Source: Candidatus Acinetobacter avistercoris (lineage in GTDB: Bacteria > Pseudomonadota > Gammaproteobacteria > Pseudomonadales > Moraxellaceae). From it: 34,724 nt of DNA. The notes beneath the pieces were generated by a model that saw only the letters and a list, made by a program, of their open reading frames with translations, was not told where the DNA came from and did no database searches. Each line of letters starts with the position of its first letter. The stretch's first letter is position 1. Location of the stretch: assembly GCA_018883945.1 (NCBI GenBank), contig JAHLFF010000256.1, positions 1 through 34,724 on the forward strand. The letters run 5' to 3'. Made by a program: the position numbers and the translations under genes. Shown here in pieces: positions 1 to 7,783 of the stretch.

Positions 1-817
1 CCTTATAGCCTTTAGCACGTAACTTTGCAGCCACTGCATCAGCATTCGCCTCATTGGCAGCCAAAGCAACTTGAACCATCCACTGCTTTTCACCATTTTC
101 AAGTAGTTCTCGGGCTTTCTCAGCTTCTGCTTTCTTTTTGGTTTCTTCAGCTTTACGCTTTTTCTCATCTGCCGCTTTTTTCTCATCTGCTAATTTTTTA
201 TCAGCAGCCGCTTTTTCAGCTTTTAATTTAGTTTCAGCCGCTTTTTTCTCTGCTGCTTTCTTTTCAGAAGCTAGCTTTTCAGCAGCAGCTTTACGCTTTT
301 CCTCTGCAACGTCTTGCTCAGATTTCGCTTTTTGCTCTGTTAATTTCTTTTGATCAGCAAGTTTTTTTTGTTCAGCTTGCTTTTCTTGCGCCAATCGTTG
401 CGCTTTAACGTTGTCATCTTCAATAAGTTCAGGTGGAATACTATCTGAACTTCGCTGTGAAGCTTGACGCTGTGCGTTCATCGCTGCATATTCTTCAGCT
501 GCGCGTCGGCCAGCCTCGGCTTCGACCTGTTGCTGATTTCTTAAAAAATCAGCCGCCTGAGCTTCTTGTTCTGCAACTGCCTTTTCACGTGACCGGCGCT
601 GTTCTTCAAGCAGGCGTTTTTCCGTATCAATATCCACAGTCAATGGTTGTAGCTGCACCGTTTCAGGTGCTGTATCACTCTGTCTTACATTTTCAATCGG
701 TTGTACAGGCACCTGATTTTGATGAATTTCTTCTTTGCCTTTTAGTAGAAGTGCGGCCAATAAAACACCTCCTCCTAATAAAACGACGCCACCCATCCAT
801 CGTTGTTTGTTATTCAT
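1..817 (-). CDS. SPOR-domain membrane protein (DedD/FtsN-like), partial
   Basis: The gene is cut by the left edge; 272 codons are visible, starting at the ATG at 817. Seen: a short cytoplasmic N-terminus, one membrane segment at about residues 8-24 (GGVVLLGGGVLLAALLL), a Gln/Glu-rich linker, then about 100 residues of Lys/Ala/Glu-rich low-complexity sequence (about 135-235) likely to form a long helix. From about residue 242 the text GEKQWMVQVALAANEANA is the start of a SPOR domain, which continues outside the window. SPOR domains bind denuded peptidoglycan at the septum, so a role in cell division or envelope maintenance is inferred. The start codon overlaps the folC stop by 8 bases (ATGAATAA), so translation is probably coupled. 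The Lys/Ala repeat creates spurious open frames on the other strand. Confidence 0.85.
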   Translation of the reverse strand, partial: MNNKQRWMGGVVLLGGGVLLAALLLKGKEEIHQNQVPVQPIENVRQSDTAPETVQLQPLTVDIDTEKRLLEEQRRSREKAVAEQEAQAADFLRNQQQVEAEAGRRAAEEYAAMNAQRQASQRSSDSIPPELIEDDNVKAQRLAQEKQAEQKKLADQKKLTEQKAKSEQDVAEEKRKAAAEKLASEKKAAEKKAAETKLKAEKAAADKKLADEKKAADEKKRKAEETKKKAEAEKARELLENGEKQWMVQVALAANEANADAVAAKLRAKGYK

Positions 818-2099
818 TGACATTGTCTAAATACTCCCAGACCGCTTCTAAGGTATGGAACGAACCACACACCAAAATCAGCTGATTATTTTTGGATTCT
901 TCAAGCGCTGATTGAAATGCTGCTTGTACATGTTGATAATGTTGTACTGTTAAACCTTGAAGCGCAGACTCTAATTGTTGCAAAGATGCCGCTCTTGGCA
1001 CATTCATCTCTGCAATTTTCCACTTCATTACATTTTTTTTCAATAACTTAACAACTGAATTTATATCTTTGTCTGCAAGCATTGAGAAAACAGCCACAAC
1101 TTCTGTGTACTGTTTATTGTATTCCATGAATTTTCGCAATTGCTTTAACAAAAAATCAACACCATGTGGATTATGTCCTGCATCGAAAATCACAGTTTTA
1201 TCCGCTATTTTTCGAATTTCAAATCGACCAGATAGACGTGCATCTTTTATCCCTTGAGCCATTGAAGCCTGTTCAACCTTCAGCCCACTGAGTAAAATCG
1301 CAGCCACTGCCGTTGAAATATTATCAACTGCTAAGGCGCCTTTTGGTAATTTGAGCGTGGTGCCAGAGGATGCAAAATTCCACGTTTTCCCATCATCAGC
1401 TTCTTCATAAAAGTAATCACGATTCAAAGCATAAAGCGGCGCATGACATTCACGTGCTTTGTTTTGTATGGCTTGAGGAATCTTTTGCTGACCACCAAAA
1501 ATCACAGGAATATTAGGACGGATAATACCTGCTTTTTCAAACGCTATTTTTTCGATGGTATCGCCCAACCAATCGGTATGGTCAAGCCCAATATTGGTAA
1601 TCACGGCAACGTTGGGATTTACGACATTCACCACATCTAAACGACCGCCTAAGCCAACTTCAAGTACCCAAACATCACATTTATTATTTTTAAATATTGT
1701 AAAAGCAGCCAAAGTGGTTGCTTCAAAAAAAGATAAACTTAGATTACATTCTCGGCGTGCTTGATCCACTTTAACAAAGGCTTGAATCAGGCTTTGATCA
1801 TCTACTTCAATGCCAGCAAGTTTAACTCGCTCATTAAAACGATATATATGGGGAGATTGGTACAGTCCAACCTGATAGCCTTGCGCATTTAAAATGGCCG
1901 CTAAAGTCGTACTGGTTGAACCTTTACCATTGGTTCCAGCAACGGTAATCACCTTTGCATCCGGTGTCGTTACACCCAATTTTTCCGCCACAGGAATGAC
2001 TCGCTCTAAACCTAAATCAATCCCTGTAACGTGAACATGGCTCCAATAATCGAGCCATGTTTTTAAATCATCTGTTTCTAATGGAGCAGTGAGCTTCAA
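810..2099 (-). CDS. folC: Bifunctional dihydrofolate synthase / folylpolyglutamate synthase
   Basis: Mur-ligase-fold enzyme that adds glutamate to dihydropteroate (making dihydrofolate) and then extends the polyglutamate tail of folates in the cytosol. Seen: ATP-binding P-loop AGTNGKGST at residues 54-62, then QSPH and FNERVKL, the metal/ATP region EVGLGGRLD, the Mur-ligase signature ITNIGLDHTDWLG, FEKAGIIR, and FDAGHNPHG at the start of the C-terminal domain. At 429 residues it is close to the E. coli enzyme. Its ATG overlaps the accD stop by 4 bases (ATGA), and its stop overlaps the SPOR gene start, so it sits in the middle of a translationally coupled string trpA-accD-folC-SPOR. Confidence 0.97.
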   Translation of the reverse strand: MKLTAPLETDDLKTWLDYWSHVHVTGIDLGLERVIPVAEKLGVTTPDAKVITVAGTNGKGSTSTTLAAILNAQGYQVGLYQSPHIYRFNERVKLAGIEVDDQSLIQAFVKVDQARRECNLSLSFFEATTLAAFTIFKNNKCDVWVLEVGLGGRLDVVNVVNPNVAVITNIGLDHTDWLGDTIEKIAFEKAGIIRPNIPVIFGGQQKIPQAIQNKARECHAPLYALNRDYFYEEADDGKTWNFASSGTTLKLPKGALAVDNISTAVAAILLSGLKVEQASMAQGIKDARLSGRFEIRKIADKTVIFDAGHNPHGVDFLLKQLRKFMEYNKQYTEVVAVFSMLADKDINSVVKLLKKNVMKWKIAEMNVPRAASLQQLESALQGLTVQHYQHVQAAFQSALEESKNNQLILVCGSFHTLEAVWEYLDNVNE

Positions 2100-2992
2100 G
2101 GCAAATTCATCAACTTCGATACGATTCGATATACAGTATCACGTAATGCATGACGATGAACAATCTGGTCGATTACGCCATGATCAAGCAAAAACTCTGC
2201 ACGTTGGAACGGTTCTTCCAATTTTTCACGAACAGTCTGCTCAATCACACGTTTACCCGCAAAACCAATCATCGCTTTCGGTTCAGCAATATGCACATCA
2301 CCCAACATTGCCAATGATGCCGTTACACCACCATATACAGGATGAGTCAGTACAACGATATATGGAATACGCTCATCTTTCATTTTTTGAATCGCAGCTG
2401 AAGTACGTGCCATTTGCATTAAAGACAACATGCCTTCTTGCATACGAGCACCTCCTGAAGCGGCAAAACAAATCATCGGTTGTTTGGTAGCGATTGCTTT
2501 TTCCGCGGCTTGCACGAAACGGTCACCTACAACAGTGCCCATTGAACCGCCCATAAAGTCGAATTCAAATGCACATGCGATTAAAGAAAGTCCTTTAATT
2601 TGACCTTCCATCACCACCAAAGCTTCAGTTTCACCTGTTTTATCCTGTGCTTCTTTCATACGCACTGGATAAGGTTTTGAATCTGTAAACTTAAGCAGAT
2701 CTTTCGCTACAAATTCTTGACCTAACTCACCTGTAGTCTGGTCAAAGAACCAATTCAAACGATCACGTGCTTTCATTTTCAAATGTTCATCGCACTGTGG
2801 ACAAACATAGGCATTGAAAGACATTGCCGTACGTGTCACTAAAGCATGACATTCTGGGCATTCAATCGTTGGCTCTGTAAATGTTGCTTTTAATGCTTGT
2901 TGTTCATCAGGTACATGAATACCTGGCACTGAGCGGTCAGTCCATGGTGTCACTGGACTTAAAATTTTCCCTGGTTTCACTTCTTGATTCAT
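2096..2992 (-). CDS. accD: Acetyl-CoA carboxylase carboxyltransferase subunit beta
   Basis: Beta subunit of the carboxyltransferase that moves CO2 from biotin to acetyl-CoA to form malonyl-CoA, the first committed step of fatty-acid synthesis; it works with AccA. Seen: the bacterial zinc ribbon with C45-P-E-C48 and C64-P-Q-C67, followed by the crotonase-like core with DFMGGSMG, FAASGGARMQEG (oxyanion/acyl-CoA site) and YGGVTASLAMLGD. The 298-residue length is typical. The start lies 2 bases after the trpA stop and its stop overlaps folC, so it should be expressed with both. The accD-folC pairing is widespread in gammaproteobacteria. Confidence 0.98.
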   Translation of the reverse strand: MNQEVKPGKILSPVTPWTDRSVPGIHVPDEQQALKATFTEPTIECPECHALVTRTAMSFNAYVCPQCDEHLKMKARDRLNWFFDQTTGELGQEFVAKDLLKFTDSKPYPVRMKEAQDKTGETEALVVMEGQIKGLSLIACAFEFDFMGGSMGTVVGDRFVQAAEKAIATKQPMICFAASGGARMQEGMLSLMQMARTSAAIQKMKDERIPYIVVLTHPVYGGVTASLAMLGDVHIAEPKAMIGFAGKRVIEQTVREKLEEPFQRAEFLLDHGVIDQIVHRHALRDTVYRIVSKLMNLP

Positions 2993-2994
2993 AC

Positions 2995-3792
2995 TTACTC
3001 ATCGAGCGCAGCTCGAAGCTCCTTGACTTTGTTGACCGCTTGCTCAGCAGCTTGTTCAGGTGCAATGTTGGCAAATGGTTTGACAAAAGCACTTCCGACA
3101 ATCACAGCATCTGCAACGCTACCCATTGCTTTCGCAGAAGCAGCGTCACTAATCCCAAATCCGACACCCACTGGCACATTGGTCATTGCTTTGATTTTTT
3201 GAATACGATTAGCCGCATCTTCTACATCAATCGTTGCAGCACCAGTCACACCTTTCAATGAAACGTAGTAAATAAAGCCACTGGCTTGATTTGCAACGTG
3301 TTGAATACGCTCATCCGTAGACGTCGGCGCCAGTAAGAAGATTTGATCCATGTCATATTTTTTCAATACAGCATTTAAATCATCAGACTCTTCTGGTGGT
3401 AAATCCACCAAAAGAACACCATCGACACCGCTTTCATGCGCAATTGACACAAAACGCTCATAACCGATCACTTCAACAGGATTCAAATAACCCATTAACA
3501 CGACCGGTGTTTCTGTGTCTTTTTCACGGAATTGCTTAACCATATTCAAAGCATCTAAGGTATTGGTTCCAGCAGCTAAAGCACGCTCCGCGGCTAAAGC
3601 AATCACTGGACCATCGGCCATCGGATCTGAAAATGGTAATCCAAGTTCAATTACATCCACCCCAGCCGCAACCATGTTATGTAACAGCGGAACGGTTACT
3701 TGTGGTTGAGGGTCACCCGCCATGACATAAGAAACAAGAGCCTTGCGTTGTTGAGATTTAAGCTTTGCAAATCGTGTGGCTAAACGTGACAT
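2995..3792 (-). CDS. trpA: Tryptophan synthase alpha subunit
   Basis: TIM-barrel subunit that cleaves indole-3-glycerol phosphate to indole and glyceraldehyde-3-phosphate, passing indole to TrpB. Seen: catalytic Glu49 (DVIELGLPFSDP) and Asp60 (PMADGP), at the same numbers as the E. coli enzyme; the phosphate-binding segments YYVSLKGVTGA and VGVGFGISDA are intact. At 265 residues it is full length. It is the first gene of the trpA-accD-folC string. trpB is not upstream: the 350 bases before it hold no gene. A separate trpFB operon is described for Acinetobacter, which fits. A candidate promoter lies at 3859-3886. The nearest purine-rich site (AAGGA) is rather far from the ATG, about 12 bases. 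Confidence 0.98.
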   Translation of the reverse strand: MSRLATRFAKLKSQQRKALVSYVMAGDPQPQVTVPLLHNMVAAGVDVIELGLPFSDPMADGPVIALAAERALAAGTNTLDALNMVKQFREKDTETPVVLMGYLNPVEVIGYERFVSIAHESGVDGVLLVDLPPEESDDLNAVLKKYDMDQIFLLAPTSTDERIQHVANQASGFIYYVSLKGVTGAATIDVEDAANRIQKIKAMTNVPVGVGFGISDAASAKAMGSVADAVIVGSAFVKPFANIAPEQAAEQAVNKVKELRAALDE

Positions 3793-4143
3793 AGGGTTGC
3801 ACTTTCCTTGAATTGTATAAAATTGAGGAGTTTGTTTTGTATGAACACAAGACAGCCCATTGTAACGCTATTTTTTACCCATTGAACAGAGTTGAAGCGT
3901 CTACAAAGTAGTCTCATATTCATTCAATAACCCAAGTGCATATTTATCAATGTTTTGATTTATTTCACAATGATCAAATAGCTCGATTTTCTGTGTATTT
4001 TAAAATGCTGAATCTTAAGAATAACTGGGTTTTATTGCAGAAAAACTTTTAAAAAAAAGTGAGTTAGAGTTTACATTTTAATTTTTCTTAATTAACCAAA
4101 GCTGTTCTATACTAGCCGCGCTTACTTATTTATTACTTTTGTT
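3793..4143. other. Divergent intergenic region, trpA / antiporter
   Basis: 351 AT-rich bases without a convincing open frame. They hold the trpA promoter candidate (3859-3886) and, for the plus-strand antiporter, a -10-like TATACT at 4108-4113 with only a poor -35 match upstream. I see no strong hairpin or operator. Confidence 0.6.
3859..3886 (-). promoter_or_regulatory. Candidate sigma70 promoter of the trpA-accD-folC operon
   Basis: Read on the minus strand: -35 TTCAAT (3886-3881), a 16-base spacer, and -10 TACAAT (3864-3859). This would give a leader of about 60 bases before trpA. The leader has no run of Trp codons, so a classic attenuator peptide is not visible. Confidence 0.5.
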
Positions 4144-5475
4144 ATGACCACACACTCCCAAGGTAACGCTCCGATCAGAGCGCTTGCCCTTCTCCCCCTT
4201 ATTGTTTTTTTAGCCATTTTTTTAGGCAGTGGGATTTACCACACCGTGATTGGCACTGAACTTGCCTTTTACCAAATCAAAGCACCGATCGCAGCTCTAC
4301 CGGCTATCATTCTTGCTGTCCTCATGTACAGAGGAAAATTAAATGCAGGAATAGACGCATTTTTTAAAGGGGCCAGCCATCCCAACCTGATATTAATGTT
4401 TATGGTGTTTATGCTTGCTGGTGCGTTTGCGAGTGTCAGTAGTGCCATTGGCAGCGTCGATGCCACGGTTCAATTTGGGCTTTCAATTATTCCTCCAGAA
4501 TTCGTCTTTCCCATGCTGTTTTTCATCTCAGCATTTATTGCCACTGCAATGGGTACATCAATGGGAACCATTGCCGCTTGCGCTCCTATCGCTTTTGGTT
4601 TTACCCAAGTAACGGATATTGATACCGCACTGGCGATTGGCGCAGTCGTTGGTGGTGCGATGTTTGGTGATAATCTTTCCATGATCTCTGATACCACCAT
4701 TGCGGCGACACGCAGTCAAAATGTGGAATTAAGAGATAAGTTCAAAGTCAATGTTTGGATTGCCGTTCCAGCAGCAATCATCACGCTCATTGTCTATATG
4801 ATGTTTAATCACGCTGCTCAAGTAGTGGAATACCAAAGTTATAATTTTTGGCTCATTCTTCCGTATATCGCAGTCTTTGTATTGGCATTTACTCGCCTGC
4901 ATGTGTTGGCTGTGTTAACTGTCGGTATCGTTTTTTCAGGTTTAGTCGGCATCGTGGTCCAAGCTGATTTTGGTTTACTCGAACTTAACAATAAGATCTA
5001 TGATGGTTTCTTGGGGATGTTTGAAGTTGCACTTTTATCCCTCTTTTTAGGAGGGATTTCTGCCATCATGCAAAAAGAGGGTGGTCTAAATTGGCTGATT
5101 CAACGGATTTATAGCCTTACGCGTTTACTTAAAGTTGGATCTGAACGCGCAGGCGAAATTGGCATAAGTTGCTTGGTGGTTTTCTCAAACTTTTTTGTGG
5201 CAAATAATACCGTTGCGATTATTTTATCGGGTGATATGGCCCGTGAAGTGGCGAAAGAATACGGCGTAAATCCTAAACGTGCGGCCGCCCTACTGGATAT
5301 TTTTTCTTGTGTTGTGCAAGGACTTATTCCATTTGGTGCTCAGTTGCTTTTGGCTTGTTCAATTGCGCAACTTTCACCTATCGAACTGATTGGCACAGTT
5401 TATTATTGTTGGATTCTAGCAATTATGGCGATTTTAGCGATTCTATTCCGCTATCCACGGATACAGTCGACTTAA
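4144..5475 (+). CDS. NhaC-family Na+/H+ antiporter-like membrane protein
   Basis: A polytopic inner-membrane protein of 443 residues with about eleven hydrophobic segments. The central segment GAVVGGAMFGDNLSMISDTT is the hallmark of the NhaC antiporter family (charged Asp residues within membrane helices), and a second conserved patch ANNTVAIILSGDMA precedes the last helices. The expected activity is exchange of sodium, or an organic cation or anion, for protons; the exact substrate cannot be read from sequence. It is monocistronic, with its own terminator at 5491-5518. The ATG at 4144 has no good Shine-Dalgarno sequence in front; no in-frame upstream alternative looks better. Confidence 0.88.
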   Translation: MTTHSQGNAPIRALALLPLIVFLAIFLGSGIYHTVIGTELAFYQIKAPIAALPAIILAVLMYRGKLNAGIDAFFKGASHPNLILMFMVFMLAGAFASVSSAIGSVDATVQFGLSIIPPEFVFPMLFFISAFIATAMGTSMGTIAACAPIAFGFTQVTDIDTALAIGAVVGGAMFGDNLSMISDTTIAATRSQNVELRDKFKVNVWIAVPAAIITLIVYMMFNHAAQVVEYQSYNFWLILPYIAVFVLAFTRLHVLAVLTVGIVFSGLVGIVVQADFGLLELNNKIYDGFLGMFEVALLSLFLGGISAIMQKEGGLNWLIQRIYSLTRLLKVGSERAGEIGISCLVVFSNFFVANNTVAIILSGDMAREVAKEYGVNPKRAAALLDIFSCVVQGLIPFGAQLLLACSIAQLSPIELIGTVYYCWILAIMAILAILFRYPRIQST

Positions 5476-5490
5476 GTGATTTGAGATTTT

Positions 5491-5518
5491 AAAAGGTAAG
5501 TTTCGGCTTACCTTTTTT
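5491..5518 (+). terminator. Intrinsic terminator after the antiporter gene
   Basis: Stem AAAAGGTAAG / CTTACCTTTT around the loop TTTCGG, ending in a run of six T. The minus-strand reading also has a short T run, so it may serve the convergent AraC gene too. Confidence 0.9.
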
Positions 5519-5532
5519 ATTAAGCTTAACCT

Positions 5533-5577
5533 TTCACTGAACTTCAATTCGCTGAAATTCTATTCACTGAACTTCGA
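5533..5577. repeat. 15-bp tandem repeat, three copies
   Basis: Units TTCACTGAACTTCAA, TTCGCTGAAATTCTA and TTCACTGAACTTCGA follow each other without a gap, between the antiporter terminator and the end of the AraC gene. Non-coding on both strands. Confidence 0.9.
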
Positions 5578-5657
5578 TTATCAAAACCTCTATTGACCAA
5601 TACACTTTATTTTCGCACTTACTCGCTTTCACTCCTTGTCATTTTAAATCATTCTCT

Positions 5658-6689
5658 TTAATTATCTTGCATCTCTTTCTTTCGTTGTAATAGCGTCTGA
5701 CCCTTGAATTTTTTATATGCTCTTGCCAAAGCAGACTGATCTGAATAGCCAAGTTGTACAGCAATTTCGGACAAACTGATTTGGTCAGTTAATAATTTTT
5801 CACATCGCTTCATTCGCTCTATTTCAACAATTTGTTTAAATGAGCTATTCACACTTTTTAATTGTCTTTGTAAAGTTCTCACAGACAAATAGAGCTCATC
5901 TGCGAGATCCTCAATTTTTGGTACATCTTGTTTTAATCTTAAATACTCAGCCACGATCAAATGTATTTTTTGATCAATCGATGCTTGCCGTGGTTTTGAG
6001 GCAATTGCATCTTCTGCTTGCTGGACCAGCAGTTGAATCAATGATGGGTCAGCTTGATGCGGTTTTAATTCTAAACTATCAATTTGAATCATGAGCCCAT
6101 AGTCATTGTGATTAAACACCACTTCACAGGCATAAAATTTTTGATAATGGTAGGTTGAAATTAACGCGTCATGAGCGAAAAAAACTTTATGTAATGGAAA
6201 TTGATCATGCGGTAAGATTTGCCTTGCCAACTGGATCATCATGGCATTGGTGATTTCATTAATCAGATTGAATTGTTCACTGATAAAAGGCCAATTGAGC
6301 AATAAAAATTGACCGTGTTGATGCATTTGCATCGGAACAATCTCATCACCATCAATCACTAAACGACTAAATCTTAAAATATAATTTAATGCTTCAGCGA
6401 CACTGCCACTTCTCGATGCCATATATCCTAAAACACCAAAATGCTCAGGCTTTACCGATCTTGCCATTTCAAAAATAAAATTTGCTGGTGCAATGGACTG
6501 TGTAAAGGTGATTAGCTTTAAAAAAAAGCCATATGAGGATTGCTCAGTCATCGGTAATGCCAAAATCATTTTAAGCTGATGCAGTTCGTCTTGATCAAGT
6601 CGCGGATATATATCATCTACCATGACTTGATCATGTATATAGGTATGCCAAAGTTGAAAATATCCATTTGGAATTTTGATATCCTTCAC
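5658..6689 (-). CDS. AraC-family transcriptional regulator (Arabinose_bd + HTH_18)
   Basis: 343 residues. The N-terminal two-thirds matches the Arabinose_bd-type sensor region of OruR/PchR-like Acinetobacter regulators (MARSVKPEHFGVLGYMASRS is typical). The last 100 residues form the AraC double helix-turn-helix: DLADELYLSVRTLQRQL for the first HTH and LSEIAVQLGYSDQSALARAY for the second. The start is a GTG at 6689 preceded by AAGGAG with 9-base spacing, which decides it. It is divergent from the metal-dependent hydrolase at 6833, which is the likely target. Candidate operator repeats lie at 6714-6775. The ligand is unknown. Confidence 0.9.
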   Translation of the reverse strand: MKDIKIPNGYFQLWHTYIHDQVMVDDIYPRLDQDELHQLKMILALPMTEQSSYGFFLKLITFTQSIAPANFIFEMARSVKPEHFGVLGYMASRSGSVAEALNYILRFSRLVIDGDEIVPMQMHQHGQFLLLNWPFISEQFNLINEITNAMMIQLARQILPHDQFPLHKVFFAHDALISTYHYQKFYACEVVFNHNDYGLMIQIDSLELKPHQADPSLIQLLVQQAEDAIASKPRQASIDQKIHLIVAEYLRLKQDVPKIEDLADELYLSVRTLQRQLKSVNSSFKQIVEIERMKRCEKLLTDQISLSEIAVQLGYSDQSALARAYKKFKGQTLLQRKKEMQDN

Positions 6690-6713
6690 CTGAGCGCTCC
6701 TTTTTCATTTTAA

Positions 6714-6775
6714 TTTTGACATTGCATATTTTCATTTGACGTAAAATGTATAAAAAATGGCAAGAACTGTCAAAA
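6714..6775. promoter_or_regulatory. Candidate operator/promoter between AraC gene and hydrolase
   Basis: TTTTGAC at 6714-6720 and ATTTGAC at 6734-6740 are direct repeats exactly 20 bases apart (two helical turns), and the reverse complement GTCAAAA occurs at 6769-6775. A TATAAA at 6749-6754 could be the -10 of the hydrolase gene. AraC-family proteins commonly bind direct repeats on one helix face. Confidence 0.4.
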
Positions 6776-6832
6776 CAAAGTGATGAATGCCCGCCATACT
6801 GAATGCATCATAAGTGATTCAAGTAAAATAAA

Positions 6833-7714
6833 ATGAATGCTTTCACTCAATACTCAGTTCAACCCGTGGTTCGTAAAGATCTCAATTTTAAATTGGATGA
6901 AATTCCACGCTTTTGGTTTGGTGGTGATCCATTTAAAACTCGTATGTTTGATGCTTTGAGTCTGACCTTTCCAGACGGCGAACGTTATTTTATCGAATCG
7001 GTGCGTTTATTTAGAGACAAAATTAAAGATCCAGATTTACAACTTCGGGTGACTGATTTTATCCGTCAAGAAGCACAGCATGGCATGGCACATGACAAAA
7101 TGAACCAAGTGATGCGTGATCAAGGCATGCCTGTGGATCAATTCATTCGTATACTTAATAAAATCTTTAAATTCGAATTAAAGAATCGTTCACCGCAATA
7201 CAATATTGCAATGACCGCGGCGGCTGAACATTTAACCGCACTGATGGCTGAAACTTTTTATAGCCACAAAAAAACGCTGCGTGAAGCACATCCCTATGTC
7301 CGAGCATTGTTGGCTTGGCATGCCATTGAGGAAATGGAGCATCGTGATGTCGCTTTTGATGTGATGAAGCAGGTTGGAGAGGTCCCTGAGCTGACCCGTA
7401 AATTTACTTTGGCTTTAACGACTTTTATGATGCTCAACTTTACCCTGTATCGGGCCAACGTTATGCTGAAATATGACGGCTTTAGTCGCATTGAGCGTCT
7501 TAAGCTCACATGGAATGGCATACCTTGGTTCATCGGACGTGATGGCATGCTCACCAAAATGAAATCTCAGTACTTAGACTGGTTTAAAAAAGATTTCCAT
7601 CCGAGTCAGCATCCAATCATCCGCCAATATCAAACATGGATTGATCACTTAGAGGAAACTGGCGACCCTATTTTAGCGGGTGAGGCATTTTGGCAAGCTG
7701 GCTTAGAAGTCTAA
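6833..7714 (+). CDS. Metal-dependent hydrolase family protein (ferritin-like, PF10118 type)
   Basis: 293 residues of the COG3687 predicted metal-dependent hydrolase family. Seen: carboxylate/His residues spaced as in a four-helix di-iron protein: E50 (PDGERYF), E80 and H83 (RQEAQHGMAH), E132 (AAEHLTALMAE), and E166/E167 with H170 (AIEEMEHRDVAFDV). The true reaction is not known; family members are often found next to AraC regulators and short-chain dehydrogenases, and a lipid or hydrophobic substrate is a guess. It is divergent from such an AraC gene here. It is monocistronic, with no strong terminator before the convergent gene. Confidence 0.88.
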   Translation: MNAFTQYSVQPVVRKDLNFKLDEIPRFWFGGDPFKTRMFDALSLTFPDGERYFIESVRLFRDKIKDPDLQLRVTDFIRQEAQHGMAHDKMNQVMRDQGMPVDQFIRILNKIFKFELKNRSPQYNIAMTAAAEHLTALMAETFYSHKKTLREAHPYVRALLAWHAIEEMEHRDVAFDVMKQVGEVPELTRKFTLALTTFMMLNFTLYRANVMLKYDGFSRIERLKLTWNGIPWFIGRDGMLTKMKSQYLDWFKKDFHPSQHPIIRQYQTWIDHLEETGDPILAGEAFWQAGLEV

Positions 7715-7751
7715 AATACGCTGATCAAGTTTTCTAGAAAATCATGTGAGA

Positions 7752-7783
7752 GAACAGTATTACCATTTGGCGTAATGCTGTTC
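7752..7783. repeat. 12-bp inverted repeat at the convergent gene ends
   Basis: GAACAGTATTAC (7752-7763) and GTAATGCTGTTC (7772-7783) pair over 12 positions with one G-T wobble around an 8-base loop. The left arm contains the TAA stop of the minus-strand DUF2804 gene. No T run follows on either strand, so it is not a standard terminator; it may stabilise 3' ends. Confidence 0.7.

Noticed and set aside
433..885. 150-codon plus-strand open frame
   Set aside because: Antisense to the SPOR-protein and folC ends; a shadow of their codon usage with no ribosome-binding site or family features.
2881..3261. 126-codon plus-strand frame over accD/trpA
   Set aside because: Fully antisense to two well-supported genes.
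3793..3858. Tryptophan attenuator or leader peptide before trpA
   Set aside because: The leader shows no cluster of Trp codons and no terminator/antiterminator pair.
5307..5492. 61-codon plus-strand frame inside the antiporter gene
   Set aside because: Overlaps the antiporter coding sequence in another frame, with no start signal.
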